Numbered from the stretch's first letter, positions 48,731 through 60,757 are shown. The stretch: DNA of 64,000 nt from Chromobotia macracanthus (GCA_036877525.1 JAZGTH010000058.1:12196001-12260000), one strand, 5' to 3'. The notes: generated by a model from the letters alone, not told the origin. Made by a program: numbers and translations.

Positions 48731-50248
48731 GTAAGTGTGGGAGATAAATTGTGATGTTCTGTCTGCTTTCTGACTGATGTTTCATTGTGCATTAGCTTAC
48801 AGATGCTGGGAAACATGTCTACAGAGAGACTGGAAAGGAAAGAAGGGCCCCCTATGAGTGATTGTTTCTTTGTAAATGTAAAAGTAAATGATTTGTTTCT
48901 TTGGTAGCTTGACCCCTTGTATCCTGGTACTTACAAATGTCATGCTGTATTTTAGCATTTGATTAGCACGTGATTATTCTGAATCTGAGACCGCTTGTGA
49001 ATCAAATTTGCATTGTTGCAACAATTTCGTTTTCTCATTACAAACTGCATTATCAAAGCAATTTAGCAATTTTAGCAAGAAGTTGAATCAAAATTTTGAA
49101 TGAATGTTGAGATTTTTTTTGCTCTCATGTGCTTGAGCAAAGGTTCCACGAGTTATCCAGAACCTGATGATTCAAATTATCCAGCAGGATTATGTACATT
49201 CAAACATCTTGTGCTTCAGTGGAAGCAGGAAATCTGACTTTTTACTAAATGGTTAAATGGTTGATTCTCTCACATTTCATTAGTAAACAACATTCTCAAT
49301 TCTTTTTCCTTACTGTACATCACAGTTTTAATCTGTTCAAAATTGTTCAAAATCACAAGTTTTTATTTCCAGCTTGTGAAGTTCTGTGAAAATCTCAAAT
49401 ACAGATTCAGACATCGTCGTACATAAACTATTAACATGATGTGATGTGAGTGAAACATCAGTACATCTCTGAGGCATCTCAATACTAACAGTTCTCTTTG
49501 TCTGAAATGTGTTTCCTCATCTGAGATGTTGCTGTCCAGCATGTAGACTTCCTCATCTGAAATGTCTTTCTTTGTATGGCCAAAAACTCCAACTAGGCTT
49601 ATTGGAAGTGATAGATTTGTGGTTTTGTAAACAGCTGGTCTGTTTTCTGAGACCACACAGTCAGACGTTCTTCTGAAGGCTGCATGTATCTCAGTTCACT
49701 GCAAGTGGAATCCAGATAAAGCCAGAGGGAATGCAAAAAGAGATATTATGTGATAAAAACAGACTTCAGAGCTTCTTTAGTGGAATGTGTGTGTGTCTTA
49801 ATGAATGTAGAAACATAAGGTTTGACGCTTCAAGATATCATTCATGCCTTTCAATGCGCTGCCTTTCCAAAAATTACTATCTGCGTGCACAGTGTAAATG
49901 ATGAACACAAGGCCGAGCAGAAGAGACCTATTGTCACAGATCTGGGCTAGTAACTCAAGGGTTAAGGGTTCAGATCCAGGAAAGATCTACTCTTGAGGAA
50001 GGCAGATAAGCTTAGGGTGCAAGTGAAGTGCTCTGTGTGAATGAGAAGTTAATGACACAGAATGTCTGGCAGGTATATTTGAATATTCAGCATGATGAGT
50101 TGATTGTAGAAAGTCTGTTTTCTTCAGCTGATGTTTTCACACTGAGAAAATGTCATGCAGACACATGCGTGTAGTTTTCTCTGTGTATTGTTCAGAATAA
50201 TGTTTCTTCCTCTAGGGGATAAAGTGAAGGGGGGTCTGATCTTTGACA
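48731..50248. other. Non-coding stretch after the rnf43 exon
   Basis: No RNF43 exon 2 is recognisable. A degenerate tRNA-like SINE lies at about 49915-50060. A minus-strand 97-codon frame at 49363-49656 contains two similar DISDEE/NISDEE segments but resembles nothing I know and is probably chance. Confidence 0.5.
49915..50060 (+). mobile_element. Degenerate tRNA-derived SINE
   Basis: Contains a worn box A (CTGGGCTAGTAACTCAAGGG) and box B (GGGTTCAGATCCAGG), then a CTTGAGGAAGGCAGATAAGC core resembling that at 38070-38255. Confidence 0.5.
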
Positions 50249-51515
50249 ACCACCAGTGGCTGTCCTCTGATTGTCTCATGAGAACACAATCAGTCTCCTC
50301 ACCAGTGGCTGTCCTCTGATTGTCTCATGAGAACACAGTCAGTCTCCTCACCAGTGGCTGTCCTCTGATTGGCTCATGAGAACACTATCAGTCTCCTCAC
50401 CAGTGGCTGTCCTCTGATTGTCTCATGAGAACACAGTCAGTCTCTTCACCAGTGGCTGTCCTCTGATTGTCTCATGAGAACACAGTCAGTCTCCTCACCA
50501 GTGGCTGTCCTCTGATTGTCTCATGAGAACACTATCAGTCTCCTCACCAGTGGCTGTCCTCTGATTGTCTCATGAGAACACAGTCAGTCTCTTCACCAGT
50601 GGCTGTCCTCTGATTGTCTCATGAGAACACAGTCAGTCTCCTCACGCCCCTGCTAGAAGCTCACCAGTGGCTGTCCTCTGATTGTCTCATGAGAACACAG
50701 TCAGTCTCTCTCACCAGTGGCTGTCCTCTGATTGTCTCATGAGAACACAGTCAGTCTCCTCACCAGTGGCTGTCCTTTGATTGTCTCATGAGAACACAGT
50801 CAGTCTCCTCACCAGTGGCTGTCCTCTGATTGTCTCATGAGAACACTATCAGTCTCCTCACCAGTGGCTGTCCTCTGATTGGCTCATGAGAACACAGTCA
50901 GTCTCCTCACCTGTGGCTGTCCTCTGATTGTCTCATGAGAACACTATCAGTCTCCTCACCAGTGGCTGTCCTCTGATTGTCTCATGAGAACACAGTCAGT
51001 CTCCTCACCAGTGGCTGTCCTCTGATTGTCTCATGAGAACACAGTCAGTCTCCTCACCAGTGGCTGTCCTCTGATTGTCTCATGAGAACACAGTCAGTCT
51101 CCTCACCAGTGGCTGTCCTCTGATTGGCTCATGAGAACACAGTCAGTCTCCTCACCAGTGGCTGTCCTCTGATTGGCTCATGAGAACACTATCAGTCTCC
51201 TCACCAGTGGCTGTCCTCTGATTGGCTCATGAGAACACAGTCAATCTCTTCACCAGTGGCTGTCCTCTGATTGGCTCATGAGAACACTATCAGTCTCCTC
51301 ACCAGTGGCTGTCCTCTGATTGGCTCATGAGAACACAGTCAGTCTCCTCACCAGTGGCTGTCCTCTGATTGGCTCATGAGAACACAGTCAGTCTCCTCAC
51401 CAGTGGCTGTCCTCTGATTGTCTCATGAGAACACAGTCAGTCTCCTCACCAGTGGCTGTCCTCTGATTGTCTCATGAGAACACAGTCAGTCTCTTCACCA
51501 GTGGCTGTCCTCTAA
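50249..51515. repeat. 49-bp minisatellite, about 26 copies
   Basis: The period is 49 bp, measured from ACCAGTGGCT starts at 50252 and 50301. The unit is ACCAGTGGCTGTCCTCTGAT, then TGTCTCATGAG or TGGCTCATGAG, then AACACAGTCAGTCTCCTC (or AACACTATCAGTCTCCTC). One copy is interrupted at about 50645 by CGCCCCTGCTAGAAGCTC. The TTGG variants create an inverted CCAAT motif and cluster in the distal half of the array. Confidence 0.96.
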
Positions 51516-52867
51516 CCCTTAGTCTCTTGCAGATAACATGTAATGTTGTTAGGACACATGTCTGTGTGTGAGGAGCCGTCAGTGAAGGAGGTTTGAATGG
51601 TCCAGTTCAAGTCCAGTCCAGTTCTTTAATCTTGCGCCACTAGTTTTAACAGTGTGTCACAGATATTTATGTGAAATTGGTGTAGGGTTGCTGTGTGCAT
51701 TTGAGAATTTCCGTGTGTATGTGTGGTTGGTTCTCATTGTATCATTGACTAAACTGCGTTACCCCACGTCAAAGCATCTCAGATCTTGTGCAATACTGAC
51801 AAAAAATCATATTGTACACACAGGACCGAAAACACTTTATGCTTTTGAAAATCACATGCTCTCCGTACAGGCGACCAATGGTGCATGCTGTCCCTCACCT
51901 GACTTTTCTTTACAATTTCTGTCCTTGTAAAAGACATTAGCGCTGACTGTCAACTCTGTGCGCATCTGCCTTTCTCAAACAATCCTTCAGTTTCCAAAGA
52001 ACCCCACACTAGGGCCTCAGAGAAGTTGCTATCCCATAGGGCATTTGTCCAAGATTTGTAACCATATTGATGCCTTGCTGATGCTTATTCAAATAGCTTG
52101 TCCTTGATGCAGGGGTTGCAGCTTGAGTTAGCAGTGGGGATCAGTGTTTAAACAAACAGTGTAATCTGCTTTATGTTTTTAATGCTGCGTCACTGGGTTG
52201 TTCTGGAATGTGGATCATTCTAGATTTTTGTGTCATTGTGCTCTTAAGTTAGACAATCAAATGAACTAAAGATTTCAGCAAACTTTGGTGTTTTCGTGTG
52301 GAATATTGGCAGACAGTGGGTGTAGCTGTGTGACATTTGCTGTGTCGTGGTCAGAAGTGGCTGTGAACGCTGTTTCTGCAGTAATGACTTTGAGCTGCTT
52401 CTAATATTGTCCAGATCTTCTGAGAGCTGCATTTTGTTCATATGTTAAACTCAATTCAAACCCTTTTAAATATTTTAGTTGTAAAGCAGTAAACAGTTTG
52501 AATTTACATAAGCATTAGTAGATAATGGAATTGTGTTCATCTTTGAGAAAAGTGTTTCTTTAAAATCATACCAGTAGTGATCCACAAATTAAACATGTCA
52601 CAACAGTCAGAGCCTGTCTACAGTATATAGACAACCTGTTATTGGCTAATAAAAGCCAATTCTGTTATCGGCTTGCTCTCTCTTACTCTTACTGCCTCTC
52701 TTTCTGTCTCTCTCTCTCTGTCTCTCTCTCTCATACTGAATGAAAGAAGTGACATGAGAAATAGCAAGAGTCACGTGTCCCTGTATGCTGCACTTGAGTG
52801 TAAACGTTGGTCTGCAGTGCCCAAATACACAATTGGCTCACATCTAATCATGTTTGCCTTTACAATG
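51516..52867. other. Unique AT-rich spacer
   Basis: No coding exon recognised. A short pyrimidine tract (CTCTCT) lies at about 52676-52733 just before the GT-rich array. Confidence 0.5.
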
Positions 52868-55800
52868 TGTGTGTAAGTTGAGGTGGGGGTGAGTGTATGT
52901 GTTTGAGTTAAGATGTGGGTGTGTGAGTTGAGGTGTGTGTTTGTGTGTAAGTTGAGATGTGGGTGAGTGTATGTGTTTGAGTTGAGATGTGGGTGAGTGT
53001 ATGTGTTTGAGTTAAGATGTGGGTGTGTGAGTTGAGGTGTGTGTTTGTGTGTAAGTTGAGATGTGGGTGAGTGTATGTGTTTGAGTTGAGATGTGGGTTT
53101 GGGTGTATGTGTTGTGTATGTGGGTGGTGTATGTGTTTGAGTTGAGATGTGGGTGTGTGTTTGAGTTGAGATGTGGTGTGTTTGAGTTGAGATGTGGGTG
53201 TGTGTTTGTGTTTGAGTTGAGATGTGGGTGTTTGATTGGGTGTGTTGTGCAAGTTGAGGTGTGTGTTTGTGTGTAAGTTGAGATGTGGGTGAGTGTTGTG
53301 TTGGTTGAGATGTGGGTGTTTGAGTTGAGGTGTGTGTTTGTGTGCAAGTTGGTGTGTGTTTGTGTGTGTTATGTGGTGATGTTTGTGTTTTTTGTGTTTG
53401 TTTGTGTTTAAGTTGAGATGTGGGTGTGTGAGTTGAGGTGTGTGTTTTTTTTTGTGTATTTTGAGTTGAGATGTGGGTGAGTGTATGTGTTTGAGTTGAG
53501 ATGTGGGTGTTTGAGTTGAGGTGTGTGTTTGTGTGTAAGTTGAGATGTGGGTGAGTGTATGTGTTTGAGTTGAGATGTGGTGGTGTGTGTGTATGTGTTG
53601 GGTGTGTGTTTGTGTGTAAGTTGAGATGTGGGTGAGTGTATGTGTTTGAGTTGAGATGTGGGTGAGTGTATGTGTTTGAGTTAAGATGTGGGTGGGTGTA
53701 TGTGTTTGAGTTAAGATGTGGGTGTGTGAGTTGAGGTGTGTGTTTGTGTGTAAGTTGAGATGTGGGTGAGTGTATGTGTTTGAGTTGAGATGTGGGTGTT
53801 TGAGTTGAGGTGTGTGTTTGTGTTGTTGAGAGGGGTGAGTGTAGTGTGGGTGCGTGAGTTGAGGTGTGTGTTTGTGTGTAAGTTGAGGTGTGTGTTTGTG
53901 TGTAAGTTGAGGTGTGTGTTTGTGTGTAAGTTGAGGTGGGGGTGAGTGTGTGTGTTTGTGTTTAAATTGAGATGTGGGTGTGTGAGTTGAGGTGTGTGTT
54001 TGTGTGTAAGTTGAGATGTGGGTGAGTGTATGTGTTTGAGTTGAGATGTGTGAGTGTTGTGTGTGAGTTGAGGTGTGAGTTTGTGTGTGTGTTGAGGTGG
54101 GTGTGCGTGAGTTGAGGTGTGTGTTTGTGTGTAAGTTGAGGTGTGTGTTTGTGTGTTGAATGGTTTGAGTTGAGATGTGGGTGTGTGAGTTGAGGTGTGT
54201 GTTTGTGTGTAAGTTGAGATGTGGGTGAGTGTTGTGTTTGTGTGAGAGTTGAGGGTGTGTTTGTTTGTGTGTAAGTTGAGGTGTGTGGGTGAGTGTGTGT
54301 GTGTGTGTTTAAGTTGAGATGTGGGTGTGTGAGTTGGAGGTGAGTGTGTGTTTGATTGAATGTGTGTAAGTTGAGATGTGGAGTGAGTGTATGTGTTTGA
54401 GTTGAGATGTGGTGTGTGTTTGTGTGTAAGTTGGGTGTGGTGTTGTGTGTGTTTGTGTGTAAGTTGAGATGTGGGTGTGTGAGTTGAGATGTGGGTGTGT
54501 GAGTTGAGATGTGGGTGTGTGAGTTGAGATGTGGGTGTGTGAGTTGAGATGTGGGTGTGTGAGTAAGTTGAGGTGTGTGTTTGTGTGTAAGTTGAGGTGG
54601 GGGTGAGTGTGTGTGTTTGTGTTTAAATTGAGATGTGGGTGTGTGAGTTGAGGTGTGTGTTTGTGTGTAAGTTGAGATGTGGGTGAGTGTATGTGTTTGA
54701 GTTGAGATGTGGGTGTTTGAGTTGAGGTGTGTGTTTGTGTGTAAGTTGAGATGTGGGTGAGTGTATGTGTTTGAGTTGAGATGTGGGTGGGTGTATGTGT
54801 TGTGTGTGTTTGTGTGTAAGTTGAGATGTGGGTGAGTGTATGTGTTTGAGTTGAGATGTGGGTGGGTGTATGTGTTGTGTGTGTTTGTGTGTAAGTTGAG
54901 ATGTGGGTGAGTGTATGTGTTTGAGTTGAGATGTGGGTGAGTGTATGTGTTTGAGTTGAGATGTGGGTGAGTGTATGTGTTGTGTGTGTTTGTGTGTAAG
55001 TTGAGATGTGGGTGTGTGAGTTGAGATGTGGGTGTGTGAGTTGAGATGTGGGTGTGTGAGTTGAGATGTGGGTGTGTGAGTTGAGATGTGGGTGTGTGTT
55101 TGTGTGTGTTGAGGGAGTGTGTGTGTTTGAGTTGAGTGGGGGTGAGTGGTGTGTGTTTGTGTTAAGATTGAGGTATGTGGGTGTGTGAGTTGAGGTGTGT
55201 GTTTGTGTGTAAGTTGAGATGTGGGTGAGTGTATTTTGAGTTGAGATGTGGGGTGTGTGTGTTGTAGTGTGTGTGTGTTGTGTGTGTTTGTGTTGAGATG
55301 TGGGTGAGTGTATGTGTTTGAGTTGAGATGTGGGTGAGTGTATGTGTTTGAGTTGAGATGTGGGTGTGTGTTTGTGTGTAAGTTGAGATGTGGGTGTGTG
55401 AGTTGAGATGTGGGTGTGTGAGTTGAGGTGTGTGTTTGTGTGTGAGTTGAGGTGTGTGTTTGTGTGCAAGTTGAGGTGTGTGTTTGTGTGCAAGTTGAGG
55501 TGTGGGTGAGTGTATGTGTTTGAGTTGAGGTGTGGGTGAGTGTATGTGTTTGAGTTGAGATGTGGGTGAGTGTATGTGTTTGAGTTGAGATGTGGGTGTG
55601 TGTTTGTGTGTGAGTTGAGATGTGGGTGTTTGAGTTGAGGTGTGTGTTTGGAGTTGAGATGTGGTATTTTTTTGAGTTGATGTGTGGGTGTGTGTTTGTG
55701 TGTGAATTGAGATGTGGGTGAGTGTATGTGTTTGAGTTGAGATTTGGGTGAGTGTATGTGTTTGAGTTGAGGTGTGGGTGAGTGTATGTGTTTGAGTTGA

Positions 55801-56772
55801 GGTGTGGGTGAGTGTATGTGTTTGAGTTGAGATGTGGGTGTGTGTTTGTGTGTAAGTTGAGATGTGGGTGTTTGAGTTGAGGTGTGTGTTTGTGTGTAAG
55901 TTGAGATGTGGGTGTGTGTTTGTGTGTAAGTTGAGATGTGGGTGAGTGTATGTGTTTGAGTTGAGATGTGGGTGTGTGAGTTGAGGTGTGTGTTTGTGTG
56001 TAAGTTGAGGTGTGTGTTTGTGTGTAAATTGAGATGTGGGTGAGTGTATGTGTGTGAGTTGAGATGTGGGTGTGTGAGTTGAGATGTGGGTGTGTGAGTT
56101 GAGATGTGGGTGTGTGAGTTGAGATGTGGGTGTGTGAGTTGAGGTGTATGTTTGTGTGCAAGTTGAGGTGTGTGTTTGTGTGCAAGTTGAGGTGTGGGTG
56201 TGAGTGTATGTGTTTGAGTTGAGATGTGGTTGTGTGAGTTGAGGTGTGTGTTTGTGTGTAAGTTGAGGTGTGTGTTTGTGTGTAAGTTGAGGTGTGTGTT
56301 TGTGTGTAAGTTGAGATGTGGGTGAGTGTATGTGTTTGAGTTGAGATGTGGGTGTGTGAGTTGAGGTGTGTGTTTGTGTGTAAGTTGAGGTGTGTGTTTG
56401 TGTGTAAGTTGAGATGTGGGTGTGTGAGTTGAGGTGTGTGTTTGTGTGTAAGTTGAGATGTGGGTGAGTGTATGTGTTTGAGTTGAGATGTGGGTGAGTG
56501 TATGTGTTTGAGTTGAGATGTGGGTGAGTGTATGTGTTTGAGTTGAGATGTGGGTGAGTGTATGTGTTTGAGTTGAGATGTGGGTGTGTGAGTTGAGGTG
56601 TGTGTTTGTGAGTTGAGGTGTGTGTTTGTGTGTAAGTTGAGATGTGGGTGAGTGTATGTGTTTGAGTTGAGATATGGGTGTGTGAGTTGAGGTGTGTGTT
56701 TGTGTGTAAGTTGAGATGTGGGTGAGTGTATGTGTTTGAGTTGAGATATGGGTGTGTGAGTTGAGGTGTGTG
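52868..56772. repeat. 3.9-kb GT-rich minisatellite array
   Basis: Interleaved submotifs make it up: GAGTTGAGATGTGGGTG, AGTGTATGTGTTTGAGTTGA, and GAGGTGTGTGTTTGTGTGTA with AGTTGA joints. Higher-order groups vary in length and order. The plus strand is strongly purine/T biased with almost no C. Very long Thr/His/Ser open frames on the minus strand (up to 744 codons) are repeat by-products. The array ends about 115 bp before the first surviving mtmr4 exon. Confidence 0.96.
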
Positions 56773-56887
56773 TGTTCAGATTACACTTAGTTCTGCATCC
56801 TGAGCTCATAGTATGCTTCTGTCTGATCAAGGCTTGTCGTTTCTGATCGAGTCTCATCGTGTCTCATCGAGTTTGATGTCTCCTCAG

Positions 56888-58832
56888 GGTTTTCAGGTTC
56901 TGGTAGAGATGGAGTGGCTGGATTATGGTCATAAATTTGCTGATCGCTGTGGTCATCAGGAGAATGTGAGGATGTCAGTGAGCAGTGTCCAGTGTTTCTG
57001 CAGTGGCTGGACTGTGTTCATCAGCTCCTGAAATAGTTTCCCTGCCTGTTTGAGTTCAACGAGGCCTTTCTGGTGTGTAGCTTTACTTTAAAAATAAACA
57101 TTCTCCAACACTGATTGTGATTAGAGAAAATATTGACTGCAGAACCGAAGGATGTCATGTTCGATTATATGTTTGATTATATTACAGTGTTTAGGTGTTT
57201 TATTGTCATGTAATGAGTGTTTTGTTGTGTTTGTAGGTGAAGTTGGTTCAGCACACATATTCCTGCCTCTACGGCACCTTCCTGTGCAATAATGCAAAAG
57301 AGCGAGACACTCATAATGCTTATAAACGCACCTGTTCTGTTTGGTCTCTCCTCCACACTGGAAATGAGCTTCCAGAACTTTCTCTATGTTCCCTCTCGTG
57401 ATATGGTGAGTGTTGACATTAGGTTGTGAGAGTACTGCTTTTGAGGGCAAAACATGCTTTGCCCTCAAAATAACAAACACACTGTGTAACACAGGCAACA
57501 ACTAACAATTAGTGGACATGTCCTCTGTTTCTGATTGGCTGAGAGAGTTTTATGGTGTGGTGATTGGTCCCATCCACTTTATCTTCTATTTACACAACCA
57601 GCATCTATCTTTCAGCACATGCTAATACTCATAATACACACTAATAGTTTGTGTGGGTGGTGATTTACATTTTCAACAGCATTTCTAATGTTTCTCATTA
57701 TTAAGTAACAAGCTAATGTTAATCTTTCTCTTCAGACTCCCCAAGACACGGTCGATGGATAACTTGGTGTCTGCCTGTGAGAATGTTACTCTTACTCGCA
57801 CCTCCAGTGACCCCAGCCTCAACAAACACTGCACCAGCCTGGAGTCCAGTCAGCCCACGCAGGGTGCTGCTGTGTCAGAAACCACAGAGTACATGCCAGT
57901 TGCTGGACTGAAGCCCGACGTTTGTTCTTTAGCATTTCATGTGGATAATGGGAGGGTGGAGCCCTGTTTGACCTCACAGCCTGTGCCATCTTTGTCCCAC
58001 CCTTTAACTTTAGATGCTTCTGTTTTAAATCAAGTTTCACCTCAAAACTCAAGCTCTCCACTCTCAGCCTTACCACAGGAAATGCAGGACAGGCCTGCTG
58101 AAAGCACTTCCTGCATTGCTGTCACCCTAGACCCTTCTCCTGCCTGTAACGGCTTTGCACACTTGGAGAATGTTAGTCAGTTTAGAAACTTGGAGTTGCC
58201 CACTGCGGCAGAGTTTTTTGAACAGTTACCTCCTCTTGTGCCAATAGATGCTTTTGTGGCGACACTGACAGAGCACCATCACTCTAGTTCATGAAGCCAT
58301 TTCAGTGGAATCACAGAGTCCAGCTGTGGTGAAGCAGACCGAGACAGCAAGAAATGATGAGTTTGTTTCTGTGAACGATCAAGCAATGGCCACGGCCGCT
58401 CTGCCACCTGCCAAATACACCAAAGCAGTGCAGCGTTTGATCTTTCAGAGTCAGCTGACCGATCTTTCCCTGCTAGGCTCCCAGTGGGACAGTGTGCAAT
58501 ACCTTGTCCAATCGGCCTGTGGAGACACCATCAAGCATGGCAGCTATCACGGGTGCCACCTGGAAAATAAGCTCCCCGGCACCCTGGGCACCAGGGGGGA
58601 AGCTCCAATGGAGGACCGTGCTGCCTGGAGTCACGTACACGAGAGATCTGCTCACAGCAGCTCAAAAAGCCCATTGCCACAGCCTCCAGCTGAGACAGCC
58701 AATCAGAGCTCACCCAGCAGGCCAGTAAGGTTCTCCCGCAGTGGGGTCCACACAGAAGCCCGGTATTTAGCAGAAGAGTTGCTCTCTGCTGAGAGAAATG
58801 AGAGCAGTGTGTTTAGGGTCCAGGACAGCTGA
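56888..58832 (+). pseudogene. mtmr4: mtmr4 remnant: myotubularin-related phosphatase exons
   Basis: Three exons. 56888-57072 reads GFQVLVEMEWLDYGHKFADR, a 1-base loss near 56966, then EQCPVFLQWLDCVHQLLK, TAG (57034-57036) for Gln, and FPCLFEFNEAFL. 57237-57405 reads VKLVQHTYSCLYGTFLCNNA, KERDTHNAYKRTCSVWSLL, a 2-base loss near 57366, then SFQNFLYVPSRDM. 57736-58832 starts RLPKTRSMDNL and TRTSSDPSLNKH, has one frameshift near 58280, and ends after a Ser-rich linker. These match MTMR3/4 after the catalytic loop; synteny with rnf43 and supt4h1 picks MTMR4, an endosomal PI3P phosphatase. The CX5R catalytic exon, the N-terminal PH-GRAM part and the C-terminal FYVE finger were not found. Several independent lesions make this a pseudogene. 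Confidence 0.88.
57736..58294 (+). pseudogene. mtmr4: mtmr4 linker exon, first open part
   Basis: The largest still-open stretch of the remnant: 186 codons from the acceptor (TTCAG at 57731-57735) to TGA at 58292-58294. It begins with the conserved SMDNL and LTRTSSDPSLNKHC block and continues as a Ser/Pro-rich, low-complexity linker. The downstream frame (to TGA 58830-58832) holds the next conserved block, FQSQLTDLSLLGSQWDSVQ, so a single frameshift around 58280 separates them. Confidence 0.75.
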
Positions 58833-59028
58833 GACTGATGTACACAAGGAAGAGGATGGAGCCCAAAAACACCAGTTTGCTTTGTGATGAGGAGTGTTGT
58901 AATCGGCTGTGGTGAACTGTTGAGATCCTCTCTGGTTGGGGATTGTTGTTCTACATGATGAACCTGTATATCATATGCCCACATCGGCGTCTCTTCATCT
59001 TAGAATGGTCTTGTGTCCCCTTCAGACC

Positions 59029-59056
59029 CAACACACACACACACACACACACACAC
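59029..59056. repeat. (AC)n microsatellite
   Basis: Fourteen AC units without interruption. Confidence 0.9.
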
Positions 59057-59479
59057 AATGAAGGGAAACCGCCTCCCCTCAGTGACTCCACAGTCTGTTT
59101 GTGTTCATCCAGAGGTTCACACTATTTAAAACAAGAAAAGCTGCTACAGTATTTAAACATTTTATAATTCTACTTTTCTATACTTATGTTGTGCGCTATG
59201 GAGGGATTTCAGACCCAAATGCAGTTGTTTACTCGCTGTTGCCTGTTGTGTGGCTGTATGAAGCTTGAATGTGTTTTTTTTGTGAGAAATATGGGATGGA
59301 GTTACTGAAAAGTTTTAAGCTGCCAGTTTGCATTGATTTGATTGCAAGGTTGTGCTGTCTGGTGTGACCATGAGTAGATCAGAGCACAAGGCATATGTAC
59401 ATGTACTTTATTTTGTCTTCTGAGGGGCCTGCACTCTTCAGGTATATATATATATATATTCAGGTATATATAGATATAT

Positions 59480-59560
59480 ACAGGTGTCAGACTGTTTCTT
59501 TTATCATTTATGTCATAAACATTGAAATTTTTGAAAAATTTAAAACAGTCTGACACCTGT
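59480..59560. repeat. 81-bp hairpin-forming inverted repeat
   Basis: ACAGGTGTCAGACTGTTT (59480-59497) is exactly repeated as its reverse complement at 59543-59560, with 45 AT-rich bases between. This could be a tiny MITE or a small RNA hairpin. It lies in the probable mtmr4 3' UTR. Confidence 0.7.
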
Positions 59561-60757
59561 CAGTCACCTGATCAAAAATGAGCATTTCTGCTCCATTACT
59601 GTGTATGTTATGTACATTCAGATCAAACTAAAGCTACTGTTCTGTCTGTGTGATCTTAAAGAAAGAGGCAGAATTACTTGTGTACTCTCAGTACTAGTTA
59701 TTTGCTATGACCTCATCCGAACAAACCAATTATTTTACTAGACAGTGGTGAGCTGGACAGATTGAAACACATGAATCATTGGAAACTGCTGGCGGTCTGA
59801 ATGTGTTAAGGGTTTTATTGGTGGTCAGTCCTGCTCTCAGATTGTCTTTGCAAATGTTATTTACATGAAAATGAATGTGCTGAATTTCTTTATTTTCTGT
59901 CAGACCTGGTTCCTTAAAATAACATGTTAATTGTGAAACTCTAAATGGTGCCATCTGTCTTTGTAATGGAATACACTGTTATGCTTATGGTAGTTAGGCG
60001 AGATGCTTACAAAGAGAAATGAGTTGAGATAAAATGAGTTGGGGAAACACTGACCATTAGAGAACCAGTTTGGTTTTTCTTATTCATGGTGTTGATGAAC
60101 AATACGATGTGATTTAAAACTTTATAAAGGAACCCAGAAATGTGATGTACAATGATTTGGTCTGTAATAGTGGCTATAATTTTGTCACAATGAATAATTG
60201 TTGTAAAAGAAATGCACTGTACAAGTTCAAACCCTTGAGTGAAATAAAATATCTATGTCTATCTACGGTCTGTCTCCTGTATTGTTTGTTTACATCAGTT
60301 TGATTTTATAATGCTTTTCTCAGTCAATTCTGATTGACTTATAAGACTCGTCTAAGCAGTTTATGCAACTGGCCAGAGATCAGTGAACATGTTCATTCCT
60401 CTGGAGCTGACTGCTCAAGAACTGCAGCTAAGACTTCAGAGGCTCGGTGGAGCTTGTTGAGCTTCAGTCTGTGTGCTGATGAAAGCTCAACTTTGTCTGG
60501 TATGATGAGTTTTCATTAAAAAAAGTGAAATGTTTGGCGGCTCTTGTGTATTGTGTTGTCTTCACAGACCGCTAGGTGTCACTAAAACACAATCTCTTCA
60601 TGCTCATGCTTGCGCTCACACGTATGTGTGTGTGTCCTGAAAAATCTTAAAACGTCATTTTAATGTGTGAAATATAACCAAGAATTTCATGCGCTTTAAA
60701 CCTCAAAATTACGTGTGTTGGAGTTCCGTAAAGAAAACGCCTCAAAACGCCACTTAC

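Larger units (their letters stand above)
58833..60757. other. mtmr4 3' flank and spacer
   Basis: No FYVE-coding exon is found. Features are an AC microsatellite (59029-59056), a TA-rich stretch (59440-59480), an 81-bp inverted repeat (59480-59560) and AATAAA at 60243-60248, which may be the old mtmr4 poly(A) signal. The remainder is AT-rich unique sequence. Confidence 0.5.

Noticed and set aside
49363..49656. 97-codon minus-strand ORF with DISDEE/NISDEE repeats
   Set aside because: Two similar short segments only, no recognised family, and no splice or promoter context; probably chance.
50214..50270. Exon-like open run after CCTCTAG (GDKVKGGLIFDNHQW)
   Set aside because: Does not match RNF43 or MTMR4 as I know them and runs straight into the 49-bp array.
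50249..51515. CRISPR-like direct repeats
   Set aside because: Whole 49-bp period is repeated, with no spacers; ordinary minisatellite.
54309..56857. 394- and 744-codon Thr/His/Ser ORFs (minus)
   Set aside because: By-products of the GT-rich minisatellite; they end where the array ends.
57121..57501. 126-codon minus-strand ORF
   Set aside because: Antisense shadow of the mtmr4 exon at 57237-57405.
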